From: Lobosporangium transversale
Lineage: Eukaryota; Mortierellomycota; Mortierellomycetes; Mortierellales; Mortierellaceae
NCBI RefSeq assembly: GCF_002105155.1
Contig: NW_019029087.1
Location: forward strand, 1 to 28,402
Length of the DNA: 28,402 nt
Reading direction: 5' to 3'
Below the pieces are notes generated by a model that was not told where the DNA came from, ran no database searches, and was given only the letters and a program-made list of their open reading frames with translations. Both the position numbers and the translations under genes were made by a program. Shown piece after piece: positions 10,555-20,747 of this stretch (its first letter is position 1; each line of letters begins with the position of its first letter).

Positions 10555-12230
10555 ATACTGTAATAGTTTACTTAATCAAATTCCGATGCATGCCCATTAA
10601 TGGGCAAATGTTTCATAGGTTTCACGTGCAGACACAGACTAAAAAAAAAAAAAAAACAGCGCGTGCGTAGCGCGCCGCTCACAAAGCAATCTGATCAAAT
10701 CAACACATTGCTTCATGCTCAATTCTTCATTCCTCCATTTCTCATTTCTTCATTCCTCATCCTTACTCAAAGGAAAATGATGGAAGGAAAGAAGCTCGCT
10801 TGAGGGTAGCTAACAAGTGGTTAAGACCATTAAGATAGTGATTGAGTAATTGAAATATGAATAAGAATATTTACTTTTCCTAACTTGTTAAAATGTTGGG
10901 TTGCAGATCACTCCTATAATAGCTGGTCCCCAATTGACACACATGTTGTCTCCGATGCCCTAAACAGCCTCAGCCACCAAAATGCATCTCTTGAAGCAGC
11001 TATTACTCGACAAGAGGCGCGATAAAGGGCGCAGTTGTTTGCCATGAGCTCAGAGCTCATGACGCTAAAGTAGCAAATGAAAGTATTGATACATTTATTG
11101 CAAGATCTCTTGAATCCAGCGGCCTTTACATGGCGCATGCTTCCGACGATCGGAGTAAGCGGCAGGCGACCATATGACAGTGTTGCGCGATTTCAGTATA
11201 TGAGGCCTCCTTGCGTACCATCATTTGCTGCTGCGAGATGAGGACATCCGGAACTTGAACCTGGCAAACACATTCAATATTCAGACCCGTCACCCGACAC
11301 CCTTAACTGGTCGAGTAAACACCTTAAATAGACTAATATAAATAAACGATGAAGAGCGCCTAATGGAGGGCGCCAGGGCCAAAGCTGGCGCCGGGACTTG
11401 TCTTCTGCATTACACGTGGAAAGACAAACCATAAAGGCGCCGAGCTCTACGCGACAGCTTATCGACATAAGCTATTCTTAAGATGCACCGTAGGCGGGTT
11501 TATTAGAACGGCTCCAGGTAAGTGATGCCATTAGTCTTGGCGCGAACGTATGATTTTTTTCTTATTCAATTACGCAAAGTGATATGTATCCTTCCTTTTC
11601 TTTTCTTTTCTTTTCTTTTCTTTTTTTCTTTTCTTTTTTTCTTTTCTTTTTTTCTTTTTTTTCTATTATAGGTGTTCGAAGAGCCTCTCCCCAATTTCGC
11701 GGACCCTGACGAGTGGTACAGCATCAAGGCGCTAACAGGAGGCGGCACAAGCCAAGAACGGTCAGAGAACCGAAATGAAGCGCTTGCTGGCCGAACTCAA
11801 ATGAGCAGCACGGCGGCTGTAATGCGTACCTGCGACGTACACTCGGCCAAACATCACACACTCTGGCATGCGGGGAGTCTCGGAAGCCTATGAAAGAGGC
11901 TTAAGCCTGGATGATATTCGCCACTTGGGAAGGTGGGTCATGGGGCAAATGGAGAACTTCTATGCTCCAAAAAACCCAACCAGGGGCGCTTTTTGTATGG
12001 CTCAGTTTGGACCGAATGAGCCTTACTTTATCGAGCGTGATTTGGTCACCCCGCCCTTAGAGCTCCAGCGTCTGGTCTTTCCTTGGATTGAGGAAAATTT
12101 TGATAAAGATATGCCGGAGAGAGCTGACTCCTGGAGAGAGGAGTGCACCAAAGAAATGCTGGGGGTCGATCCAAATGTCCCGACAGACGACGACATCCCC
12201 CCCCCCTTTCGGTCGCCAGTCTATCGTGAT
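10555..12230 (+). pseudogene. Crypton relic, scrambled and truncated (copy C)
   Basis: The 5' terminal region (10555-10880) matches the reverse complement of 24920-25304, including the ATACTGTAATAG terminus. It then jumps at about 10923 from the start of the recombinase's last exon into its later part (10925-11130, NALNSLSHQNASLEAAI-like). From about 11131 it returns to earlier recombinase exon sequence (RFQYM, then FCITRGKTN.KG.ELYATAYRHK). An intact intron follows (11518-11671, CAG|GTAAGT to TATAG), then PNFADPDEWY, the GRW motif and the catalytic-tyrosine region MENFYAPKNP (11930-11980). The HxxR box is broken (HTLWHAG). Homology ends at a C-rich run near 12205. The order is 5' end, late exon, earlier exon, late exon, which is not a simple deletion. 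Confidence 0.82.
11592..11663. repeat. (TTTTC)n microsatellite in relic Crypton intron
   Basis: TTTTC-type units with T expansions form the polypyrimidine tract directly before the AG acceptor of the relic intron. The homologous intron of the younger copies is 102 nt and lacks this expansion, so it grew after divergence. Confidence 0.85.
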
Positions 12231-12362
12231 GAAACGCTTTCGGGGCTCCACGAAAAGGACTTTGTGAGTGCTATGAGAGTGACGCCTCGGCAATTCAACT
12301 TCATAGTTGAGCTCATTCAAGATCATCAGGGCAAGTTGGTTTCGAGCACAGAGAAATATTAA
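12206..12362 (+). pseudogene. Possible fragment of a Harbinger-like transposase fused to the Crypton relic
   Basis: After Crypton homology stops at DDDIPPPF, the same frame continues with DFVSAMRVTPRQFNFIVELI before a TAA at 12360-12362. The pattern F/V-R-V/M-x-x-x-x-F-x-x-I/L-x-x-L-I resembles the N-terminal part of PIF/Harbinger transposases. No DDE region follows. This is a motif-level guess only. Confidence 0.25.
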
Positions 12363-13051
12363 AGCAAAGAGTAGAGAAACGACGGCGGCTCATGCAAATG
12401 GTCATAAGTAAATGAAGCAAGTTATTAAATATCCATTATATTTATTGTACACCCACCTGAAAGAAAGTTTGAAATGGTTATGAAGAGAAGCACTGTCTTC
12501 AATCCTTTTCCTTGCCGTTTTCCCTTAGGAAGTACTGCTCAAAAACCTCAGTGGTTACTCTCATTGACCTCAATAACAAAAATGTAGACTTTTATCTTGG
12601 TTAATGAAGTCTTTATGTATGTCACATATGAGCTGTTTGTCAGAGGTTCAAAATATATAAAAAAAAAAATAAAAAAAAAAAAAAAAGTCAGAAAACCCCA
12701 TTTTGATCAAACTTTCTTTCAGATGACTTTTCACCACGCGATACACTCTGATCAGATAAATTTGGTAGTGATTTTATCGGATTATCGGAGTGATGCAACA
12801 ACAGATCGTGGTGATGGAGAAGGAGAATGGTCAGAGTGTTGAGAGGATTGCTGCTGCTTTTGTTCGCGTGAAGTGGAGTCCATTTTAAAATGTCAAGTGG
12901 ATGGCTGGAAGTTAAAAAGAAAAATCCTCATTTTACAGCTCGACGCCCCCCACGAATTCACTTTTTTCAAGACCCATTAATAACAGCGCTTTTGCTTTTT
13001 CTTTGTTACACAAATTACACGAAACTACTGAGTGCTCCCTTAACTGTGTAC
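12363..13051. other. Non-coding stretch
   Basis: AT-rich, with A-tracts at 12659-12686. I see no gene-like frame here. Confidence 0.45.
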
Positions 13052-13417
13052 ATGTACAAAAAGGAACTTATCACGTGCTCCCAAAAGCACAACTGGGAGG
13101 GGTTGATTGATATCAATATCCTGAAAGTATACCCGAAGATCATGCCCGCTGCTGGACGACAAATGAGTATTTTTGATGAGACCATAGAAAAATGGCTCGC
13201 TGATGATGCCATCACTTTGGCACAAGTACAGTAAGTACAACTTCATCTCAAAAACAGTGGCAGGGCTTTATTCTCTAACCATTTCTGCTATGGCCTAGAC
13301 TGCTACTGTAACAGTTTGCCTTACCCGAAGCGGAAGTCGCGCTATGCTCGCATCAATTGCAAAAGAGTCCAATCTCCTCCATACATCCGCCATCACCTTA
13401 CTATTCTGTCTAGATAA
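13052..13417 (+). CDS. Small hypothetical two-exon gene
   Basis: An ATG at 13052 opens a frame containing HNWEGLIDINILKVYPKI and MSIFDETIEKWLADD. It ends at the donor CA|GTAAGT (13231). Splicing to the CTGTAACAG acceptor (exon from 13315) continues in frame with a basic tail (LPYPKRKSRYARINCKR) to TAA at 13415-13417, giving 93 residues. I do not recognise the family. The basic C-terminus would fit a nucleic-acid-binding or nuclear protein, but this could also be a leftover piece of a larger gene. Confidence 0.3.
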
Positions 13418-14876
13418 TCCAGCGGCAGCTTTTTCTCTCGCTCTATTCTTTTTCTTTCCTTCCCTTCAGCTCTCTCTACCTCCAGTTGCCGGGACAAAGA
13501 TGGTGAGGGAAAGCCTTCGAGAGACTATCCAAGATGATCATTGATATCGATCGTACATCTACAATATGCACCCAACGGTGCAGTGCCCAATTCCGCTATA
13601 GAGATTTAAATACTTTGTAAAGAAACCAATCCTTCATTTAACAACAATGTATAATATTCCTTTCTTTCTTTTCTATCATTTTTTATGCTGATCAATTTAT
13701 ACTTGATGATTCGTAGACATTCCATTTTATGGTGGGGAAAAAAAACCAAACACATCGGTGTAAAAAGAGTGGATTATGGTAATTCGCATTGCATTGCATG
13801 AACACAGAGATTGTTCTTTTGTTTCTATTGGGCTGAACACATTGATAACCATATAAAACTTGGCACAAAGGCGGGAGGGGGCTTTCAAACCCCCTCCCAA
13901 GGCTGTTTTACACCAAATGCAATTAGGGATATTTACCTGTGCACCAAAACCTAGAGGTTAAAAAAAAAAAAAATCGGTCTCAGACTCTATTGTTTATGCG
14001 GTGGTCGAATCAATCCGAGAAAGTTGTTTGACAAAGCAAACAAGCCAATGACTGTACATGTACACGATTTATCATGGGACAAAAAAAAAAAAAAAAAAAA
14101 AAGGCGTCAAAACGGGGGGAAAATCAAGTAATCAAGCAGTAACGGGATCTCTAAAACTAGGGCACTAGAGAATCAGTCATCCAATAAAAATCTTGTTGAT
14201 TGATGAAGTAGCAAAATAGCACATGCTGTCTTTGTAAAGTTCTGACATAGTTTTGACAGCTGCACATTAAGGGAAAAATAAAAAAAAAAAAAAAAAAAAA
14301 AAAAAACTCATGCATCCAATACAATACACATATTACATGCATGTTAGTGTACTTTAGTCGATGCGTTCATGACGACAATTACTCATGAAAGATCAAAACA
14401 TATAAAGACTCTTTTATTTTTATTCTCATACTGAATAAATGTGAAAGATGGCACATGAAGGTCGTTGCTTTAGCTAATGCTTTTCCCCTAGACTTTTAAG
14501 ACCGAGTGGTTGAGAGAGAAGGCGTGTTTCATCTTGATCTAGCAACTTCTTTCATGTGTGTATTTGAGTATCCTTGCAGACAATCATAAAAAAGTTCTCG
14601 TGAAAGACTAGGGTAAATAAAATAATTTAAGCCGAATTTTTTTTTAAAAAAAAAAAAAAAAGAGATAGAGAGAGAAATGTCACGGGCAAAAGGATAGCAA
14701 ATCAATATTGACCTGTATTCAATCAAGAGACAAAATGTGTAAACTTGAGGAATGAAAATAGGAAATAGGAAGAGAGCTTCTCGAAGAGCACAGGTAACCT
14801 GGCAACTTTTTTTTTATTATGTTATATATTTTTTTTCTTTACAAATGGCCTCTTTGAACCCTTGCTCTGGTTGCTT

Positions 14877-14909
<33 letters not shown>

Positions 14910-15586
14910 ACGGCTCCTCCATATGTACCTTGGATGTGAGCGATGTTGGAAATGTAGGAGTGTCGGTATATTAAATAGCGCATGAACCACATTATGGCGA
15001 CTGTTCGGACTCCATCTGATACTGTATAAACACCTGAATACTGCCACATGCTATTGACCACTCTACGTCCCTTAAACAACATTCTTAGCATACATCTGAA
15101 CTTTTGCAAGGGATGTGTCAACACTTCGACAAACATGTAACATTTAATGGCTACATCACAGCCCTTGGATTGTGGAAGCGCTGAAAGTATGCGGAAAACG
15201 GGAACCATTTGTGTTTTTACTAGCAACAAGCGTGGTTTTAAAAAAGTTTGCCTCCAAGGAACAAATCCTATATCCTTCATTGCTCAAAAGAGACAATCTT
15301 GTCTTTTCTGCACCCCAAAAGCTCGCCATAATCCTATTGAAGCGTTCAGAGGCATTATTTGCCTCATAGTTTGAGGATTAGCAGACTTTCAGTCAAGTTT
15401 TATTGTTTTGAACAACACAGTAAATCCTGTCCATTCGAAGTTAATCCCTTTGGATGGCAGCTATTCAGGGGATGCTAATCAATTCTGCTAAACTATGGTG
15501 AAATCAGAGCAGATTTGGAAAACCAACAAGCATCGAACAGTCGCCTTAATAAGTGAGCGAGGATCTCTATGACGCGCATGGACCAT
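13418..15586. other. Gene-poor, homopolymer-rich stretch
   Basis: Long A/T runs occur near 13960, 14082-14102, 14281-14306, 14641-14661 and 14879-14905. A 152-codon minus-strand frame (14822-15280) and an overlapping open stretch around 15200-15350 look compositionally possible, but show no motif and sit on homopolymers. I do not call a gene here. Confidence 0.45.
13757..13914. repeat. 158-bp segment with 9-bp inverted ends and a central G/C hairpin
   Basis: GGTGTAAAA (13757-13765) and TTTTACACC (13906-13914) are exact inverted copies. Inside lies GGGAGGGGG (13873-13881) paired with CCCCCTCCC (13890-13898) across the loop CTTTCAAA. No target duplication is evident. It could be a small MITE-like element or a fortuitous structure. 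Confidence 0.4.
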
Positions 15587-15640
15587 GGGGGCGACTTTTC
15601 AAATTCTTTTTTATATAAGAAATACAAAGTCGCCCCCGGC
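15565..15640. repeat. Palindromic repeat, copy 1
   Basis: GGGGGCGACTTT (15587-15598) and AAAGTCGCCCCC (15626-15637) form a perfect 12-bp inverted repeat around a TATATAA-containing centre. A related copy lies at 18258-18335. Read on the minus strand, both show a TATA-like centre followed by AAAAGT(C/T)GCCCCCATGG. Confidence 0.8.
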
Positions 15641-16051
15641 TAAACATTCCACCGAGGAGTGTGGCCCTTCGTCTTGAAGAACATTAAAATAAAGGCGAAA
15701 CAAGGTAATGAGTGGAGACTTGAGTAGATCGACAGTGGCAATAAGATGGTTGATGTGAATACAATTTCTACTGAGTGGAGTCTCAACCTATTGCATAGTG
15801 CATCATTGAGAGAGATTCCTATGTACTCGAACATTGCTTCCTCAAGTATGTGCATGAACCTGGGCAGAGAAATAATTATCGCAAATATAATATGCAGTCG
15901 GGCTCTCCAAGTTATGAGTGTTGAAGACCTTCGGCTATTTGCAACCATCTTAAGGATTCAGGTAACTCCGTAACTCCACAAATATACAAAATATGCCTGC
16001 AATATGACGTCTTTTTAAAAAGGAATTGCCCAAAAAATATTTTATTTGAAA
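15641..16051. other. Intergenic region downstream of the headerless NTPase gene
   Basis: Contains an AATAAA-like signal in minus sense near 16040, right after the stop of the gene at 16052. A 75-codon plus-strand frame (15746-15973), overlapped by a minus frame, has no recognisable motif and is not called. Confidence 0.4.
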
Positions 16052-18048
16052 TTAAAGTGAATCACCAAATAAGCTCCTTTTAGCTTCGTCCCAACAAACA
16101 TGTCTTATCTGGGGATACTCCTGGACTTTACCAGTGTGATTGGGTCTATGTACTTCGTTGCCTTTGTCATCAAAGTCATTTTTCCCGCGAATATACAAAA
16201 TCATAAAGTCCGGACACAGCACACCATCTCTCGTTACTTTGAAGTCCCTTTTATCGATTACTGATTTTCCTTCGCCAGTATTCTTAGCTTGGGTCTTTTT
16301 GGTCACCTCTGTTATTTCCATTTCTGCTCTGTGAGTTCCGCCGTATGTGTAGTCTAGGAAATACTCGATTTGGTTTCTGCCATTAGAATATTTCCGATCT
16401 GTAAATGCCAAATCAATTGCTGCAGTGCCCTCGTTGTGTTTTTGAAAATTAGAAATCGAAACTTGAATAAAAGTGTAGCCAAGTATAAAATCGAATCGAG
16501 GTAGTTCGCCTCCATGTATCAAGATATTCTTGCCCTCATCGCCAAATCTTTTAGGTGGATCTTGAAGATGTTCAAAGCCATCGACTCTCAGCTCTAAAAG
16601 TTGTTCCTCCTTCCCAGCGAGGTTAGTCGACTTGAAGATTATGTTGTTTTGCTTGATAAGCTTCTGAAAGAAAACATCGGAAAATTGTGCAGGTTGCAAG
16701 ATATTCTGCCTTGCGGCACATATGTAGTCGTTGGGGAGTGGACATAGCCTGTATAGTCCCAAAAGTGCCGCCTCAGATGCTGGTGTAATTGGGCGCTTCA
16801 TAATCATACTCCTGCCCTTGTTCCGATACTCATACATTATTCCAAAATGGTAGAATCGCCAATCAAGTGGCGGTCCTGTATAATCCTTGCTTTGCAGAAA
16901 CACATCGACTAGAGCTTGACGAGTAGTTGGTTGGAATATCGGTTCAATTTTACTATAACAGTTCTTCAAGATCTCCAAGAATTGTTTTTGCGATCCTCCT
17001 CATAATCCTTTAGTCGTTGCTTGATCCCATTAGCTGTGAGCTCAATGCCTTCAATGTCTTCGCCAAAAAAAATATTGAGTTCCCGTGGCACACATCCGGT
17101 GGCTTTTTGAATCTCGCCTCGTAGCTCATTCAAATGTTGGCGGCCTGTTGGGTAGCGATTATCTATGATCACATCCAGTAGCTTATTGAAAATATCAGGC
17201 GACATTGGACCAACATACTCGACATAATGTGATGCGTCTCTGAGAATGAGCTTTGCAAATCTTACCGTACTGCTAAACACTACTCTCGCATTATTTGAGT
17301 TGTTCCAGGAGTTGAAAGTCTGTAGAGGCCCTAAAAATGGGAACCTTTCGGGCGCAGACTTACTACTTTCTGGAAATAGTGCACCATGCTCATCCACGAC
17401 AAATAATGCCTTTTGACTTCTTGACTGGAGTAGTTCAGCAAAGATACAGGTGGCGCTATTCACATAAGGATCCTTCGATGTTTCAATTGCGACCATTTCT
17501 TTGAGCTCTGAGGCTGTCAAAATATCTTTGTTGATGGATAAGAAGATTTGACAGATCAGCTTTGATGCGGCAGTTTTAGTGTCACAATTGCTAAGCTTAC
17601 TAGCATCGGCAATATAAAGCACTGGCCAACCATGTGCGTATGCCTTGGCCACAAGGAACCATGAAATGTATGATTTACCGACGCCCATTGGACCCGATAA
17701 ACACTTCTGGACAGACCACTCACTGTTCTCGAGCTCATTCCATAGCTTCATCATCTGTTCGGTCACAAAAAACTCGCGACCTTGGTAGCCTTTCGCAAAG
17801 AATTTTGGGCTCTGACCAAGATCCATTGAAGTAATTCGATCTCCACCCTTCACCGTCAAAAGCGATTGGAACTTGGTGCGGGGTTCTGGTGCGTACTTGT
17901 TATTCTCGATCAAATCCAGTATATGGAGGGGTAAATCTACGGGTTCGCCATCGGCTGCAATATGTCGCTTCCAGGAACGACAGCGCTTTGCAAGGTGCTC
18001 TTTGAGCATATAAGAATAGCGAGACTGACGTGAGTATGTAATAAACAA
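16052..18048 (-). CDS. Crinkler-type P-loop NTPase + REase-like protein, no visible header, one frame break
   Basis: The upstream frame (18048-16966) holds a preamble RTKFQSLLTVKGGDRI, Walker A SGPMGVGKS (about 17690), YAHGWPVLYIADASKL and Walker B ALFVVDEHG (about 17400). The downstream frame (16978-16052) holds ALVDVFL, RFDFILGYTFIQVSIS, NQIEYFLDY, FKVTRDGVLCPDFMILYIRG and a closing LFGDSL. These blocks belong in one protein in this family. The frames overlap at CGCAAAAACAATT (about 16980-16990), so a single missing A or a real mutation separates them. The true 5' end is unclear: the first ATG in frame is 18009, and CAG|TCTCGC near 18034 is a plausible acceptor for an upstream exon. A palindromic repeat lies on each side. 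Confidence 0.75.
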
Positions 18049-18257
18049 ACTTCCTCAAGAATCATCAAAACTATGAGTGGGATGAACTCACCTTTTTCGT
18101 CTTCTGTGTCTTCTAGGTTCCTTTTTGGACTTCTTGGGGCTGTTTAAAACCCACGCAAAAAACAACAAGAGGATAGTTAGATAGGCCTTGATAAAAGTAC
18201 CTGTATGCGATAGGGGAGCCGAAATAAACTTAGCAAAAAGCCTCACGAGAGGACAGT

Positions 18258-18335
18258 GAAGGTCAGAGTATACGCACGGGCCATGGGGGCAACTTTTCAA
18301 ATTCTTTTTATAAAGAAATTCAAAGTCGTCCCTGA
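18258..18335. repeat. Palindromic repeat, copy 2
   Basis: ATGGGGGCAACTTTTCAAATTC, split across 18283-18304, with the arm AAAGTCGTCCC at 18322-18332. Its similarity to 15565-15640 covers the CGCAYGGRCCATGGGGGC lead-in and the hairpin, then fades. Confidence 0.8.
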
Positions 18336-18369
18336 AGTGTAAATATAACGTAATAAAGCCTATTTGGCT

Positions 18370-18606
18370 TCATAAAGCATTTTTTATTTTTATTTTTTTA
18401 AACATTGTTCCAATGATGTGTCCAATGCGCCGAGCCTCATCAATACGACGAGAGACAACAACGATGCGACTCTTCCCGAAACTATCAAGGCTATCAAGCG
18501 CTCTATGATCGGAAATATTGATAGGTATTTTTAAACAGTCTTTATCCATAATAAATGACTCGAAAACAGAACTTGTAATGTCCCTCCAGACTATGAAGAG
18601 CTTAAT
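18370..18606 (-). CDS. Orphan exon-like open frame, unknown
   Basis: A 78-codon minus-strand frame with no internal stop, preceded by AG borders that could act as acceptors. Protein-like blocks include VWRDITSSVFESFIM and GKSRIVVVSRRIDEARRIG. It ends in a lysine-rich, A-tract-coded tail and TGA. It lies between the nuclease Crinkler and the headerless NTPase gene, so it may be a detached exon of either, or debris. Family not recognised. Confidence 0.3.
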   Translation of the reverse strand: MKLFIVWRDITSSVFESFIMDKDCLKIPINISDHRALDSLDSFGKSRIVVVSRRIDEARRIGHIIGTMFKKIKIKNAL

Positions 18607-18694
18607 TCAAACAATGTGATTATGTGGGTTTTATCATGAAGAACTGTTTTATTTGAACAAAATACGTTGGTGTATTTTTCATAATGATCGAGTA

Positions 18695-20527
18695 CTACGA
18701 TTGAGTTCCTGAGGCACGCCTCTTGTTCGCTGAAGCTGATGCTGAAGCTGATGCTGAAGATGAACGTGAGACTACAGGGCTATTATAGCTGAATCTGTTT
18801 ACAATCTCATCTTTCATGCGATCGTACAGAGAAAGAACATAACAAAAGAGAGTTTCTGCATCCTTTCTTAGCGTCTCCTCCTTCTTGAGTCTTAGATCTC
18901 TCAAAACCTCCTTGGCTTTGTACGTCAATGAGTCGTCTTCCTCCATCGTGCACTCTACGAAAGTCCATTTGAATGCGTCGGTTACAATGCCGAATGACTT
19001 GATGCGTGTGGCGGGCCTCTCTTGTCCATCGTCATCCGCCTCAGTCCGTTTTCGTTTTTTTTGTTGAAGTGCGACGTCGAGCTGTACTATATTTTGAGCC
19101 ATACCTTTCACATGATCGTCCTTTTTCACCTCCGTGACTCCAAGAACTTGCGACTGGTGGATACGATCCAACACAGCAAAATCCACCGGTCCATGTCCCC
19201 GTAGGCCGGTTATCAGTTCTTGTTGCTCAAGATACATATCCACTTTGTAGGACTGCATGGCTCCAACCATGAAAGAGTCGACGATCGAGTTCCTTGTGAA
19301 CTCGCTAGAGCTAGGACCAAAAATGTAGGCCCCGTTTTTCCGGCTGCATTCTTTGATTATTTCCTCCAACATCAGCTTCTCATCGTCAGTCATCGCCCTT
19401 GGTTCAATATCAAACAGTGGGAGAAACTCAGGGCCTTTACCGACGTTGTATTCTTCCATCACTTCTTTCCAAGTGAATTTCGAAAAACTCTTTCCAGGAT
19501 TGTCCAGGGATATGACAAGGTTTTTCCAGCTACTCTCCTTTGCAATCGCCAAAATAGACCGAAGTTGGGGATCGCTAATGAGCATTGTCGGTATTGAGCT
19601 ACCCGGCAGATGCAAGAATATCTTGAGGTCCTTGTCCTCAGCAAACTGGTCAAAGTACTTCTCAAGGAAAAGATGAAATTCAGCGAGAGTTGCCGTCTTG
19701 GTATCCGTCACGAAGGTGCAAACAATCTTCTTTCCTCCTCTTTTGTCGATGATTCTCAATGCTGCAACGCAATAGAATGCAAAAAATAAAAATAAAAATA
19801 AAAAAGACATAAAAAGTGGTTATAATTCCGTCTTTCCAAGCTGTAACGATAAAAAAAATTGCTAATTCATTCTATCCACATCTATCCACACTTACATATG
19901 GAGGTATTCTTCGTCAATGCCTCGAGGTCCGACAGCTGTTTACGCAAAGCTGCAATCTCGGGGTGTTGGGTATCTAGGTTGAACAACAGGTAATGGAGCA
20001 GGAACTAGTTGATTAATTAAGATACATCCCAAACATAAAGGGTTATCTTTCAGAAGTCAAATCAATGACGTCATGAAAGAAAATAAGCTTCATCAATTTG
20101 AAAATATCAGTCCATCAAGAGCTAAATACATACCTTGCGGTGGCAGCTTAACAAAAACATGGATAGTTTCATCTGGAAGTTCAGATTCAAATATGTTCCC
20201 AAGCTTCTTTGACGCGACTGTAAGAGCCATTTTTAACTTGATGTCTGACTCAAAGATGGCCACGCCTTCGTCAGGGATGGAGACCTTGTAGAGGGTCAGT
20301 TTCTCTGGCGGGATATTACCAAACCTGGCAGGCGAATAGATAGCTTGCTTGAGTTCATCTACTGAACTATTGGAAAGAATCTTTACAAGAAAAGATGTTG
20401 CTTCTCCATCAACAATACAAAAAATCTTTAGCTCGGTTGGCTCGGGGCTTTTAGGCTCATTGGTGCTTGAAGACACTTCATTCGCTCCTTCTTTCTTTTC
20501 ATACGATTCAGTTGGAGGTGATGGCAT
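18695..20527 (-). CDS. Crinkler (CRN) effector with PD-(D/E)XK nuclease domain, intact
   Basis: Model: exon 1 20527-20134 (CRN header), exon 2 19973-19896 (78 nt), exon 3 19761-18695. Borders are AG|GTATGT, CCTAG|, T|GTAAGT and TTGCAG|. Both introns are phase 1, and the total of 1539 nt is open throughout (512 aa). Exon 2 encodes a heptad-like helix (HPEIAALRKQLSDLEALTKN). Exon 3 carries GHGPVDFAVLD, then GVTEVKKDD and KGMAQNIVQL: the D, E and K of a PD-(D/E)XK site followed by the usual Q. A basic cluster QQKKRKRTEADD suggests nuclear targeting, and the tail is a Ser-Ala repeat ending NKRRASGTQS. Known: this nuclease type is a frequent Crinkler C-terminus. It is the only Crinkler in the window with header, body and catalytic residues all intact. 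Confidence 0.85.
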
Positions 20528-20747
20528 TGTGATGTCAAACTGTTTAAAACAAAGATAGACAGAAGACAGAAAATAGGAGAAGTTTGGAATGGGGCAAAAG
20601 TGTTAAAGGATGTTAATTAGGTCCTACAGGTCACAGGAAAATAGCCTACGTGTGAAGCATGCTACTGTTTTTCTTGCTCTCATTTCACAATCTCATTTAT
20701 TCACCCGATTACCACTACCTCCTCCTTAAAAAATAAATATACAATAT
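20073..20747 (-). repeat. Crinkler 5' block, copy 2
   Basis: Paralogue of 5449-6393. It lacks the 266-bp insertion, and its upstream homology is cut off at 20747 by the end of Crypton copy A, leaving the Crypton 220 bp from the Crinkler ATG. Confidence 0.88.

Noticed and set aside
13873..13898. Rho-independent-terminator-like hairpin
   Set aside because: The window has spliceosomal introns and fungal gene families, so a bacterial terminator is not expected, and no U-tract follows.
14822..15280. 152-codon minus-strand frame as a gene
   Set aside because: Its C-terminus is a poly-lysine coded by a T homopolymer, no motif is recognisable, and alternative frames are equally plausible.
16975..16992. 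Programmed -1 frameshift at CAAAAAC in the NTPase-nuclease gene
   Set aside because: The heptamer is not a canonical slippery site (first base C), and the region shows many homopolymer indels; a sequence error or mutation is simpler.
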